From the NCBI RefSeq assembly GCF_000745345.1, contig NZ_JQNR01000005.1, positions 2,852,001 through 2,916,000 of the forward strand: 64,000 nucleotides of DNA, in the 5' to 3' direction. A program made the position numbers and the translations under genes. The DNA comes from Actinacidiphila yeochonensis CN732. GTDB lineage: Bacteria > Actinomycetota > Actinomycetes > Streptomycetales > Streptomycetaceae. Below, piece after piece: positions 55,331 to 64,000 of this stretch. Position 1 is the first letter of the stretch, and each line of letters opens with the position of its first letter. Under the pieces are notes generated by a model. It ran no database searches, was not told where the DNA came from, and was given only the letters and a program-made list of their open reading frames with translations.

Positions 55331-55698
55331 TCCTCCCGCTCCCCCCGCTCCAGCAGCCGTTCGACATCCCGCATGAGGACGTGCGCGTCGACCCGGGCCC
55401 CCTTGACCTCGACCGTGGAGCCGTCCTGGGCGGTGATGGTGATCTCGACGTCGGAGCGCCGCTGTGCGATCCAGGTGGAGAGGGCGCCCGCGAGGACCGC
55501 GCCCACACCGCCCGAGCCGGCGGCCACGACAAGGACGTCGAGCAGGCCGGCGCCCATCTCCGCCTCCCCGGGAAGGGGGCTCTCACCGCGGACCCTTCCC
55601 CGCAGGCTCTCCTCGTCGCGCAGCCAGTGGTACAGCGACCTCAGATCGTCCGCCCCGCCGCCGACCTCGATCCGGAGGTCTCCCGTCTCTCCCGTCAC
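55327..55698 (-). CDS. EACC1-like effector-associated component
   Basis: Protein of 123 residues: a short head GDLRIEVGGGADDLRSLYHW, then a segment with LLDVLVVAAGSGGVGAVLAG and ALSTWIAQRRSDVEI, which looks like one membrane helix, then a small beta-rich end (EITITAQDGSTVEVKGARVD). This layout matches the effector-associated constant component EACC1 that sits before caspase-type effectors in actinobacterial NTP-dependent conflict systems. The GTG at 55698 is the likely start; no strong ribosome binding site is seen. It is the first gene of the operon with caspase and MFS-like genes. Family name is by recognition, so moderately sure. Confidence 0.78.
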   Translation of the reverse strand: MTGETGDLRIEVGGGADDLRSLYHWLRDEESLRGRVRGESPLPGEAEMGAGLLDVLVVAAGSGGVGAVLAGALSTWIAQRRSDVEITITAQDGSTVEVKGARVDAHVLMRDVERLLERGEREE

Positions 55699-55860
55699 AC
55701 GCCCATCCTTGCGCGAACGGCCGTTCGCCGCCGGGGTTTTGTGAAGGTCGCCGGACAGGCCGGCGGACCTCGGAGCCGGGCTGCCGGACCCCGCGCGGTG
55801 CCGAACGCGGCCCCGGGACCGCTCTGCCCGGACACGACCTCACCGCCGGCGCGGGACGAG

Positions 55861-55915
55861 GAGCCGGTCGCGGGCCGGACGGGGGCCGGACGGGGGCCGG
55901 TCGCGGGCCGGTCGC
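55861..55915. repeat. Five 11-bp direct repeats
   Basis: Units GAGCCGGTCGC, GGGCCGGACGG (twice) and GGGCCGGTCGC (twice) follow in register. The period equals about one helical turn, and the array ends 10 bp before the CsoR-like operator. Confidence 0.75.
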
Positions 55916-55925
55916 GGGGCTTCGC

Positions 55926-55942
55926 ATACCCCCGTCGGGTAT
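55926..55942. promoter_or_regulatory. CsoR-type operator overlapping the permease promoter
   Basis: ATACCCCCGTCGGGTAT has perfect 6-bp arms ATACCC/GGGTAT around CCGTC, the form bound by CsoR/CstR-family copper or persulfide sensors. It overlaps a possible -10 box TATGGT (55940-55945), so binding should repress the permease gene at 56025. Confidence 0.6.
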
Positions 55943-56024
55943 GGTCGCCGCAGGCGCGGGAGCGCGGGCGGGAGAGCCGGGGCGGGCGCGCCGGACGGCC
56001 TGACGGCAGCGGAAGGCATGAGGC

Positions 56025-57209
56025 ATGGACGCCGTACTGCACGCCCTCTCCCTCGCCGGGGCGATGGCCTGGCAGATCCTGTGGGCCCTGGTGCTCGGCT
56101 TCGCGCTGTCCGCCGTCGTGCAGGCCGTGGTCAGCCCGGCCACGGTGGCGGGGTTGCTCGGCGACGACCGGCCCCGGACGCTCGCCGTGGCCGCGGGGCT
56201 GGGCGTCGCGTCGTCCTCCTGCTCCTACGCGGCCGTGGCGCTGGCCCGCTCGCTGTTCCGCAAGGGCGCGCACTTCAGCGCCGCCATGGCGTTCGAGATC
56301 GCCTCCACCAACCTCGTGGTGGAGATGGGCGTCATCCTCGCGCTGCTCATGGGGTGGCAGTTCACCCTGGCCGAGTTCGTTGGCGGGCCGGTGATGATCG
56401 CGGTCCTCGCCGTCCTGTTCCGCCTGTTCCTGCGCGAGTCGATGGTGCGGGAGGCGCGGGCGCAGGCCGACCGGGGGGTGGCCGGCGCCATGGAGGGCCA
56501 CGCGGCCATGGACATGTCCGTCCCCGGGGAGGGGCCGTTCACCCGGCGGCTGCTCTCCCCGCGCGGCCTCACCGCCACCAGCCACGTCTTCGTCATGGAG
56601 TGGGCGGCGATCCTGCGGGACCTCGTCCTCGGCATCCTCATCGCGGGCGCCATCGCCGCGTGGGTGCCCGACGCGTTCTGGAGCACCTTCTTCTTCGACG
56701 GTCACCCGCTGGCCGCCAAGGTCTGGGGACCGCTCATCGGGCCGGTGGTGGCCGCCGCCTCGTTCGTCTGCTCGATCGGCAACATCCCGCTGGCGGTGGT
56801 GCTGTGGAAGGGCGGGATCAGCTTCGGCGGCGTCGTGGCGTTCGTCTTCGCCGACCTGCTGATCCTGCCGATCCTCTCCATCTACCGGAAGTACTACGGC
56901 GGCAGGACGGCGCTGTTCCTGCTGGGAACCTTCTACGCCGCCATGGCGGTGGCCGGCTTCGTCGTGGAGGCGGTCTTCGGCGGGCTCGGCCTCGTCCCCG
57001 ACCACGCCGACGCGAAGATCCCGGCGCAGGGCGTCTCGTGGGACTACACCACCTGGCTCAACATCGTCTTCGTCGTCCTCGCGGCCGCGCTGGCGGCGCG
57101 CTTCGTCCGGACCGGCGGCATGGGCATGCTCCGCGCGATGGGCGGCGCGCCGCCGGACCCCGAAGGCCACGGCGGCTCGGAGGGCCCCGACGGCCACCAC
57201 CACGGCTGA
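56025..57209 (+). CDS. Permease, ArsP/YraQ (DUF318) family
   Basis: Membrane protein of 394 residues with about ten helices in two halves. Each half carries the family signature: LGVASSSCSYAAVALARSLF (about 65-84) and AASFVCSIGNIPLAVVLWKG (about 245-264), where conserved Ser-Cys and Cys-Ser-Gly-like turns line the path. The family includes permeases for organoarsenicals and for unknown metal- or sulfur-related substrates. The C-terminal tail is His-rich (GPDGHHHG), which may bind metal. The CsoR-like operator upstream suggests induction by copper or reactive sulfur. The ATG at 56025 is preceded by GGAAGG and GAGG elements. It ends convergently, 25 bases from the MFS gene. Confidence 0.82.
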   Translation: MDAVLHALSLAGAMAWQILWALVLGFALSAVVQAVVSPATVAGLLGDDRPRTLAVAAGLGVASSSCSYAAVALARSLFRKGAHFSAAMAFEIASTNLVVEMGVILALLMGWQFTLAEFVGGPVMIAVLAVLFRLFLRESMVREARAQADRGVAGAMEGHAAMDMSVPGEGPFTRRLLSPRGLTATSHVFVMEWAAILRDLVLGILIAGAIAAWVPDAFWSTFFFDGHPLAAKVWGPLIGPVVAAASFVCSIGNIPLAVVLWKGGISFGGVVAFVFADLLILPILSIYRKYYGGRTALFLLGTFYAAMAVAGFVVEAVFGGLGLVPDHADAKIPAQGVSWDYTTWLNIVFVVLAAALAARFVRTGGMGMLRAMGGAPPDPEGHGGSEGPDGHHHG

Positions 57210-57234
57210 GCGCTGAACGGCCAGGGGGCGGGGC

Positions 57235-58704
57235 TCAGCGCGGTACGGCGCGGCGCAGGTTCCGGACCGCCGGTATCGCCAGCAGCACACCGGCCGTCAG
57301 GACGGACACGCCGGCACCGGTGAGCAGCACGTGGCGGGTGCCGAGCGCGTCCGCGGCCGGGCCGGCCATCGCCTGGCCCACCGGCACCATGGCCACCGAA
57401 CCGGCCACCTCGTAGGCGTGGATGCGGTTGAGGATGTCCCCCGGGACGTGCGTCTGCACCGACGTCGCCCAGTTGACGCCCCACAGCGCCGAGCCGATGC
57501 CCGCGACGAAGACGCAGCCGCAGACGGCCGCGACGGGCAGGTCCAACCCCACCGACAGCGGCATCAGGCAGGTGGCGGAGATCGCGAAGGACCCCGCGCG
57601 CAGCGGACGGGAGGCGCGGAAGCGCAGCGCGAGCAGCGCCCCCACCGCGGTGCCGCCGCCGAGCGAGGAGTTGACCAGGCCGTAGGCGCCGGCGCCGTGG
57701 CCGGAGATGATCTGCCCCGCGGCCAGCGGGGTGAACGGTCCCCACATCAGGACCATGTAGAACATCCACACCACGATCACCGACCACATCCAGGTACGGG
57801 ACCGGAACTCCCGCCAGCCCTCCATGAGATCGGTGCGGAACCTGCTGGCGGCCCGCGACACCCGGGTCGGCGGCGGGGCCAGCCGCAGCAGGACGAGGCA
57901 GGTGGCGCTGGTCGCGTAGGTGGAGGCGTGCACGGCGAAGACCACGCCGGGGGAGGTGAGCCCGATCAGCACGCCGGCGAAGGCCGGGCCGAGCAGCGCG
58001 GCCGTCGACTCCGCGGTGCGGGTCACCGCGTTGGCGCCCTGGACGTCCCTCGCCACCCGGGGGACGGTGCTGGCCACGCCCGGCTGGAAGAGCGCGGCGG
58101 CGGTGCCGTTCACCACCGCGATCACCACCACCTCCCACAGCCGCACGCTGCGGGTGAGGAAGAGGACGGCGGCGAGCGACTGGGAGCAGACCCGGACCAG
58201 GTCCGCGGTGATCATCTGCGCCCGCGCGTCGAACCGGTCGGCCAGCACCCCGCCGAAGATCACCAGGCCGGCGAAGCAGGCGGTGGACGCCGCCATCACC
58301 AGGCCGACGTCGCCGGCCGAGTAGCCGTAACCCAGCAGGCCGGCGGAGAGCGCCACCGGCAGCATCGTGTCGCCCAGCATCGCCACGGTGCGGGCGGTGA
58401 AGTACAGCCGGAAGTTCCCCGACCACAGCCGCTCGCCGCCGGGGTCGGACGGGACTGACAGGTCAGAAGGGACTGACAGGACCGACGGGTCCTTCGACGG
58501 CCGCGCGGGGTCCGCCGACGGTATCGAGGGGTCCGACGGCTCCGACGGGGCGGGCGCGCCGGAGGCCGAGTGCTCGGGGGCGGCGGGGGAGTCGGGGGAG
58601 GGGCCGCCCGACGCCGGGGCGGGCAGGGAGGCGGGGCCGGCGGGTGCGGCCGGGCCGGCGTGGCGGCGCGGGGTCCGGCCGCGAGGGGGCGGGGAAGAAC
58701 TCAC
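57235..58704 (-). CDS. MFS transporter
   Basis: Major facilitator exporter of 489 residues. The first 90 residues are a disordered Ser/Pro/Asp/Ala-rich head with repeated SDLSVPSD-like pieces. After this come twelve helices starting NFRLYFTARTVAMLGDTMLP, with motif A GGVLADRFDARAQM between helices 2 and 3, and GANAVTRTAESTAALLGPAF near helix 5, as in the enterobactin-exporter/TetA-like MFS_3 group. The substrate is unknown. The GTG at 58704 is the only likely start before the head; a later start that omits the head is possible. It is 168 bases downstream of glgX on the same strand. Confidence 0.85.
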   Translation of the reverse strand: MSSSPPPRGRTPRRHAGPAAPAGPASLPAPASGGPSPDSPAAPEHSASGAPAPSEPSDPSIPSADPARPSKDPSVLSVPSDLSVPSDPGGERLWSGNFRLYFTARTVAMLGDTMLPVALSAGLLGYGYSAGDVGLVMAASTACFAGLVIFGGVLADRFDARAQMITADLVRVCSQSLAAVLFLTRSVRLWEVVVIAVVNGTAAALFQPGVASTVPRVARDVQGANAVTRTAESTAALLGPAFAGVLIGLTSPGVVFAVHASTYATSATCLVLLRLAPPPTRVSRAASRFRTDLMEGWREFRSRTWMWSVIVVWMFYMVLMWGPFTPLAAGQIISGHGAGAYGLVNSSLGGGTAVGALLALRFRASRPLRAGSFAISATCLMPLSVGLDLPVAAVCGCVFVAGIGSALWGVNWATSVQTHVPGDILNRIHAYEVAGSVAMVPVGQAMAGPAADALGTRHVLLTGAGVSVLTAGVLLAIPAVRNLRRAVPR

Positions 58705-58872
58705 CCCGCCAATATGGACTGGACCACTCCGCGGCGTCCACGCGGTTGCCCACGGGTTCCACGGCTGATCAGCCCGGGTCCCCCCGCCTCCCGCCCGCCA
58801 CCCCCACCGGCGGCCCCCGGCCGGGCGGCCAGGCCCCGTACCCGGCGGCTGGGCCGGCCCGGAAGGCCGCGC

Positions 58873-61452
<2,580 letters not shown>

Positions 61453-61503
61453 CCCGCCGGTACCGATCAGTCACTTCCGGGCCGCGCGGTCGTTGAAGCA
61501 GAC

Positions 61504-62514
61504 GTGATCACTGTGGTGAGGCGTGTGCGTGCGCTGTGTGCGCCGCGAGCGGGAGCGCGAGCGGGAGCACGATCGGGTGCGGCCCTGGCCGCCGTGCTGG
61601 CGGTCGCGGCCGTGGCGGCGTCCGCGTGCGGCGCGGGCGGCGGCTCCGACGGCAAGGCGGACGCGAGCCCGCGTCCCGGCGCGGCCACGTCCGCGCCCCC
61701 GACCTACCTCGGCGTCTACTCGCCGGAGCGGGACTCCACAGTGGGGACGGGAGCCATCGTGACCGTCCTGTTCACCCGCACCATCACCCGGCAGGCGGAC
61801 GTCGAGCGCGGCATCACCGTCACCAGCCGGCCGCCGGTGCCGGTGGTCGGCCACTGGTTCGGCGGGCGCCGGCTCGACCTGCGGCCGGCCCGCTTCTGGC
61901 AGCCCGGCACCGTCGTCACCCTCCACCTGCGGCTGCGCGGCGTGCACGGCACGGACACCGCGATCGGCTCGCAGAGCAAGGACGTCTCCTTCACCATCGG
62001 CCGCGACCAGCACAGCGTGGTGAACGCCGCCACCCACACCATGACCGTCTTCCGCGGCGCCCGCGTGCTGCGGGTGCTGCCGGTCACCGCGGGCTCCCCG
62101 CAGCACACCACGTACAACGGCGTCATGGTCATCTCGGAGAAGTTCCCGGTGACCCGGATGAACGGCAACACCGTGGGGTTCGGCGGCGAGTACGACATCC
62201 CGGACGTGCCGCACGCCATGCGGCTGACCGCCTCCGGCACGTTCGTCCACGGCAACTACTGGGCGCCGCACGGCATCTTCGGCACGCAGAACACCAGCCA
62301 CGGCTGCATCGGCCTGGAGGACCGCAAGGGCGGCGGCGCCGACACCCCCGCCGGGTGGTTCTACGGCCAGTCGATCATCGGCGACGCCGTGCAGGTGGTG
62401 GACTCGCCCGACCGCGTCGTCGCCCCGGACAACGGCTCCGGCGGCTGGAACCTCGACTGGGCGCAGTGGACGGCCGGTTCGGCCCTGCGCACCCCGGTGG
62501 GGCCGCCGCGGTGA
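61504..62514 (+). CDS. L,D-transpeptidase lipoprotein
   Basis: Cell-wall enzyme that makes 3-3 cross-links in peptidoglycan. The 336 residues have a lipoprotein signal (LAAVLAVAAVAASAC, lipobox ASAC at about residues 39-42), an Ig-like domain (TYLGVYSPERDSTVGTGAIV onward) and a YkuD catalytic domain from SVVNAATHTMTVFRGARVLR. The active-site block is HGNYWAPHGIFG followed by NTSHGCIGLEDRKGGG, with Cys as nucleophile and both His present. The tail contains WNLDWAQWTAGS. Starts at 61504, 61513, 61516 and 61525 are all GTG; I use the first. It is divergent from glgX and is the first of two tandem paralogues. Confidence 0.9.
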   Translation: MITVVRRVRALCAPRAGARAGARSGAALAAVLAVAAVAASACGAGGGSDGKADASPRPGAATSAPPTYLGVYSPERDSTVGTGAIVTVLFTRTITRQADVERGITVTSRPPVPVVGHWFGGRRLDLRPARFWQPGTVVTLHLRLRGVHGTDTAIGSQSKDVSFTIGRDQHSVVNAATHTMTVFRGARVLRVLPVTAGSPQHTTYNGVMVISEKFPVTRMNGNTVGFGGEYDIPDVPHAMRLTASGTFVHGNYWAPHGIFGTQNTSHGCIGLEDRKGGGADTPAGWFYGQSIIGDAVQVVDSPDRVVAPDNGSGGWNLDWAQWTAGSALRTPVGPPR

Positions 62515-62823
62515 CCGGCCGGGAGTAGGCCGCCGCCCGACGGAGCGGGCCCCGGCGCCCGTCCCGCCCTGCCCTATCCCCTCGGCACCCGCCCTGTCCT
62601 ACCGTCCTCAGTGCCCGCACCCCCTGGCCGTCCTCGCCCGTCCTTCCCGCCGCGCGTCCGCCCCGCACCCCCGTGGCGCTGCTTTCGCCATCCGCTCCCG
62701 GGTACAGACCACTTGGGACGGAACGGTGACAGTAGCGGGGGCCACATCGACGGGGTCCGTGTGGTTGTGTTGCAGGTGTCAGGGGGAGTAGGCGTGTTTC
62801 GCGCGGTAGGGGAGTCTGGGAAA
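62515..62823. other. Intergenic region between the L,D-transpeptidase genes
   Basis: 309 bases without a supported gene. The right end holds two possible ribosome binding sites (GGGGGAG at 62782 and GGGGAG at 62809) for the next gene. No clear terminator or promoter is seen. Confidence 0.45.
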
Positions 62824-64000
62824 GTGAAGCCGATAGGTGTGCCGTCGGGCCTGCGGAAGAGCGCGGCGGCTCTTGTGCTCGGCCTTCTGCTGTCGACGGC
62901 CGCGGCCTGCGGGCCGAGCCACAGCGGCGCGGGGGCGAGCGGTGGCGACGGGAAGGCCGGAGGCGCACCGACCAGCGCCGCCACCACCCCCGCCGTCTCC
63001 AAGGCCGTCGTGGCCATCAGCCCGCAGGACGGCGCGAGCGACGTCGCGACGACGGGTGCCCTGAAGGTGACGGCGTCGGAGGGCAAGCTCACCGCCGTGA
63101 CCGTCAAGGACGACAAGGGCACGGCGGTGGACGGCACGATCAGCGCCGACGGGCTGGGCTGGGCCCCGTCCGGCCATCTCGCCGCGTCCACCAAGTACAC
63201 GGTGGACGCCACGGCCAAGGACTCCGCCGGCCGCGAGTCCGACAAGCACTCCACCTTCACCACGGTGGTGCCGAAGGACACGTTCATCGGCTTCTTCACC
63301 CCGGAGGACGGCTCCACGGTCGGCGTGGGCATGGAGGTCTACCTCAACTTCAACCACGCCATCACCGACAAGAAGGCCGTGGAACAGGGCCTGTCGGTGA
63401 CCGCGTCGCCGGCCGTGCAGATCGCCCCCCACTGGAACGGCGACACGCAGCTGTTCTACCGGCCGCAGAACTACTGGGCGGCCGGCACGAAGGTCACGCT
63501 CAACCTGAACCTGGCCGGCGTCGAGGGCGCCCCCGGCGTCTACGGCACCCAGCACAAGTCGGTGCACTTCACCGTCGGCCGGCGCCAGGTGAGCGTCGTC
63601 GACGCGGCCAAGCACACGATGACCGTCTACCGCGACAACAAGGCGATCCGGACGCTCCCGATCTCGGCGGGCTCCCCCGAGCACACCTCGTACAACGGCA
63701 AGATGGTGATCTCCGAGAAGTACGTCAAGACCCGGATGAACGGTGACACCGTCGGGTTCGGCGGCGAGTACGACATCCCGGACGTGCCGCACGCCATGCG
63801 GCTGACCAACTCGGGCACGTTCATCCACGGCAACTACTGGGCCGCCCCCTCGGTCTTCGGCCACAGCAACACCAGCCACGGCTGCGTCGGCCTGCACGAC
63901 GTGCGCGGCGCGGGCGATCCGAGCACACCGGCCGCGTGGTTCTACAACCAGTCGATCATCGGCGACGTCGTCCAGGTCGAGAACTCCAAGGACAAGACCG
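62824..64000 (+). CDS. L,D-transpeptidase lipoprotein (3' end beyond window)
   Basis: Second peptidoglycan L,D-transpeptidase, 392 residues visible. The signal peptide KPIGVPSGLRKSAAALVLGL ends in STAAAC (lipid-modified Cys at about residue 29). Two Ig-like domains follow, the first from AVVAISPQDGASDVATTGAL and the second from FIGFFTPEDGSTVGVGMEVY. The YkuD domain starts SVVDAAKHTMTVYRDNKAIR and includes HGNYWAAPSVFG and NTSHGCVGLHDVRGAG with the catalytic Cys. It has one more Ig-like domain than its neighbour, like LdtMt2. GTG 62824 gives a standard lipoprotein signal; GTG 62794 with its own ribosome binding site is an alternative. The frame is still open at base 64000. Confidence 0.9.
   Translation, partial: MKPIGVPSGLRKSAAALVLGLLLSTAAACGPSHSGAGASGGDGKAGGAPTSAATTPAVSKAVVAISPQDGASDVATTGALKVTASEGKLTAVTVKDDKGTAVDGTISADGLGWAPSGHLAASTKYTVDATAKDSAGRESDKHSTFTTVVPKDTFIGFFTPEDGSTVGVGMEVYLNFNHAITDKKAVEQGLSVTASPAVQIAPHWNGDTQLFYRPQNYWAAGTKVTLNLNLAGVEGAPGVYGTQHKSVHFTVGRRQVSVVDAAKHTMTVYRDNKAIRTLPISAGSPEHTSYNGKMVISEKYVKTRMNGDTVGFGGEYDIPDVPHAMRLTNSGTFIHGNYWAAPSVFGHSNTSHGCVGLHDVRGAGDPSTPAAWFYNQSIIGDVVQVENSKDKT

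Larger units (their letters stand above)
55699..56024. other. Divergent control region with 11-bp repeats and CsoR-like box
   Basis: No gene is supported. It holds the repeats at 55861-55915 and the operator at 55926-55942 for the permease, and the promoter of the EACC1-caspase operon should be at the left end. Confidence 0.5.

Noticed and set aside
57210..57241. Inverted GCGCTGA/TCAGCGC between the permease and MFS genes as a terminator
   Set aside because: The stem is seven bp with a long loop and overlaps the MFS stop codon; too weak to call.

Overview
The window looks like the chromosome core of a Streptomyces or close relative. Evidence is the very high G+C, strong third-position G/C bias that leaves long open frames on non-coding strands, GTG and TTG starts, and a gene order typical of streptomycetes: the cytoskeletal pair filP-scy, then methylmalonyl-CoA epimerase, thiolase and meaB, then icmA, pyk-ackA-pta, pfkA and the glgB-mak-treS-glgE / glgP cluster. 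I see no tRNA, rRNA, CRISPR array, insertion sequence or prophage.

Layout. 1-8.7 kb: a partial LLM oxidoreductase, a small zinc-binding protein, two paralogous ABC-2 ATPase/permease pairs (the first broken by frameshifts), a DUF4232 lipoprotein and an asparagine-type permease. 8.8-13.4 kb: FilP and Scy, two coiled-coil proteins of polar growth. 13.7-17.4 kb: acyl-CoA genes (mce, thiolase, meaB) and a decayed Uma2 gene. 17.5-24.3 kb: small membrane proteins, two MarR regulators, IcmA, a DUF397-like protein and a TetR regulator. 24.8-29.4 kb: a cysteine-less thioredoxin/co-chaperone and a DUF6230/DUF6114/secreted-protein operon. 29.5-36.9 kb: pyruvate kinase, acetate kinase, phosphotransacetylase, a D-2-hydroxyacid dehydrogenase and phosphofructokinase. 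37.0-48.7 kb: the GlgE pathway plus glycogen phosphorylase. 48.8-53.3 kb: a cold-shock protein and a coupled heterodimeric ABC exporter. 53.5-55.7 kb: a three-gene operon of EACC1-like protein, caspase-like protease and MFS-like membrane protein, probably a conflict/cell-death system. 55.9-64 kb: a permease behind a CsoR-type operator, an MFS exporter, glgX and two tandem L,D-transpeptidase lipoproteins, the second cut by the window edge.

How the genes work together. TreS makes maltose from trehalose, Mak phosphorylates it, GlgE adds the maltosyl unit to alpha-glucan and GlgB branches it; GlgP and GlgX take the polymer apart. PfkA, Pyk, Pta and AckA cover glycolysis and acetate overflow. IcmA, the epimerase and the MeaB chaperone serve B12-dependent acyl-CoA isomerisation, which supplies methylmalonyl-CoA for primary and polyketide metabolism.

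Regulatory and structural DNA. Several genes have a TANNNT box 6-7 bases before the start codon and are probably leaderless. There are clear hairpin terminators between convergent genes, an operator-like palindrome filling the icmA promoter spacer, a CRP-like inverted repeat, a CsoR-like box preceded by five 11-bp repeats, and tandem arrays with a 14-bp period. Functions come from recognising motifs by eye; no database search was run.
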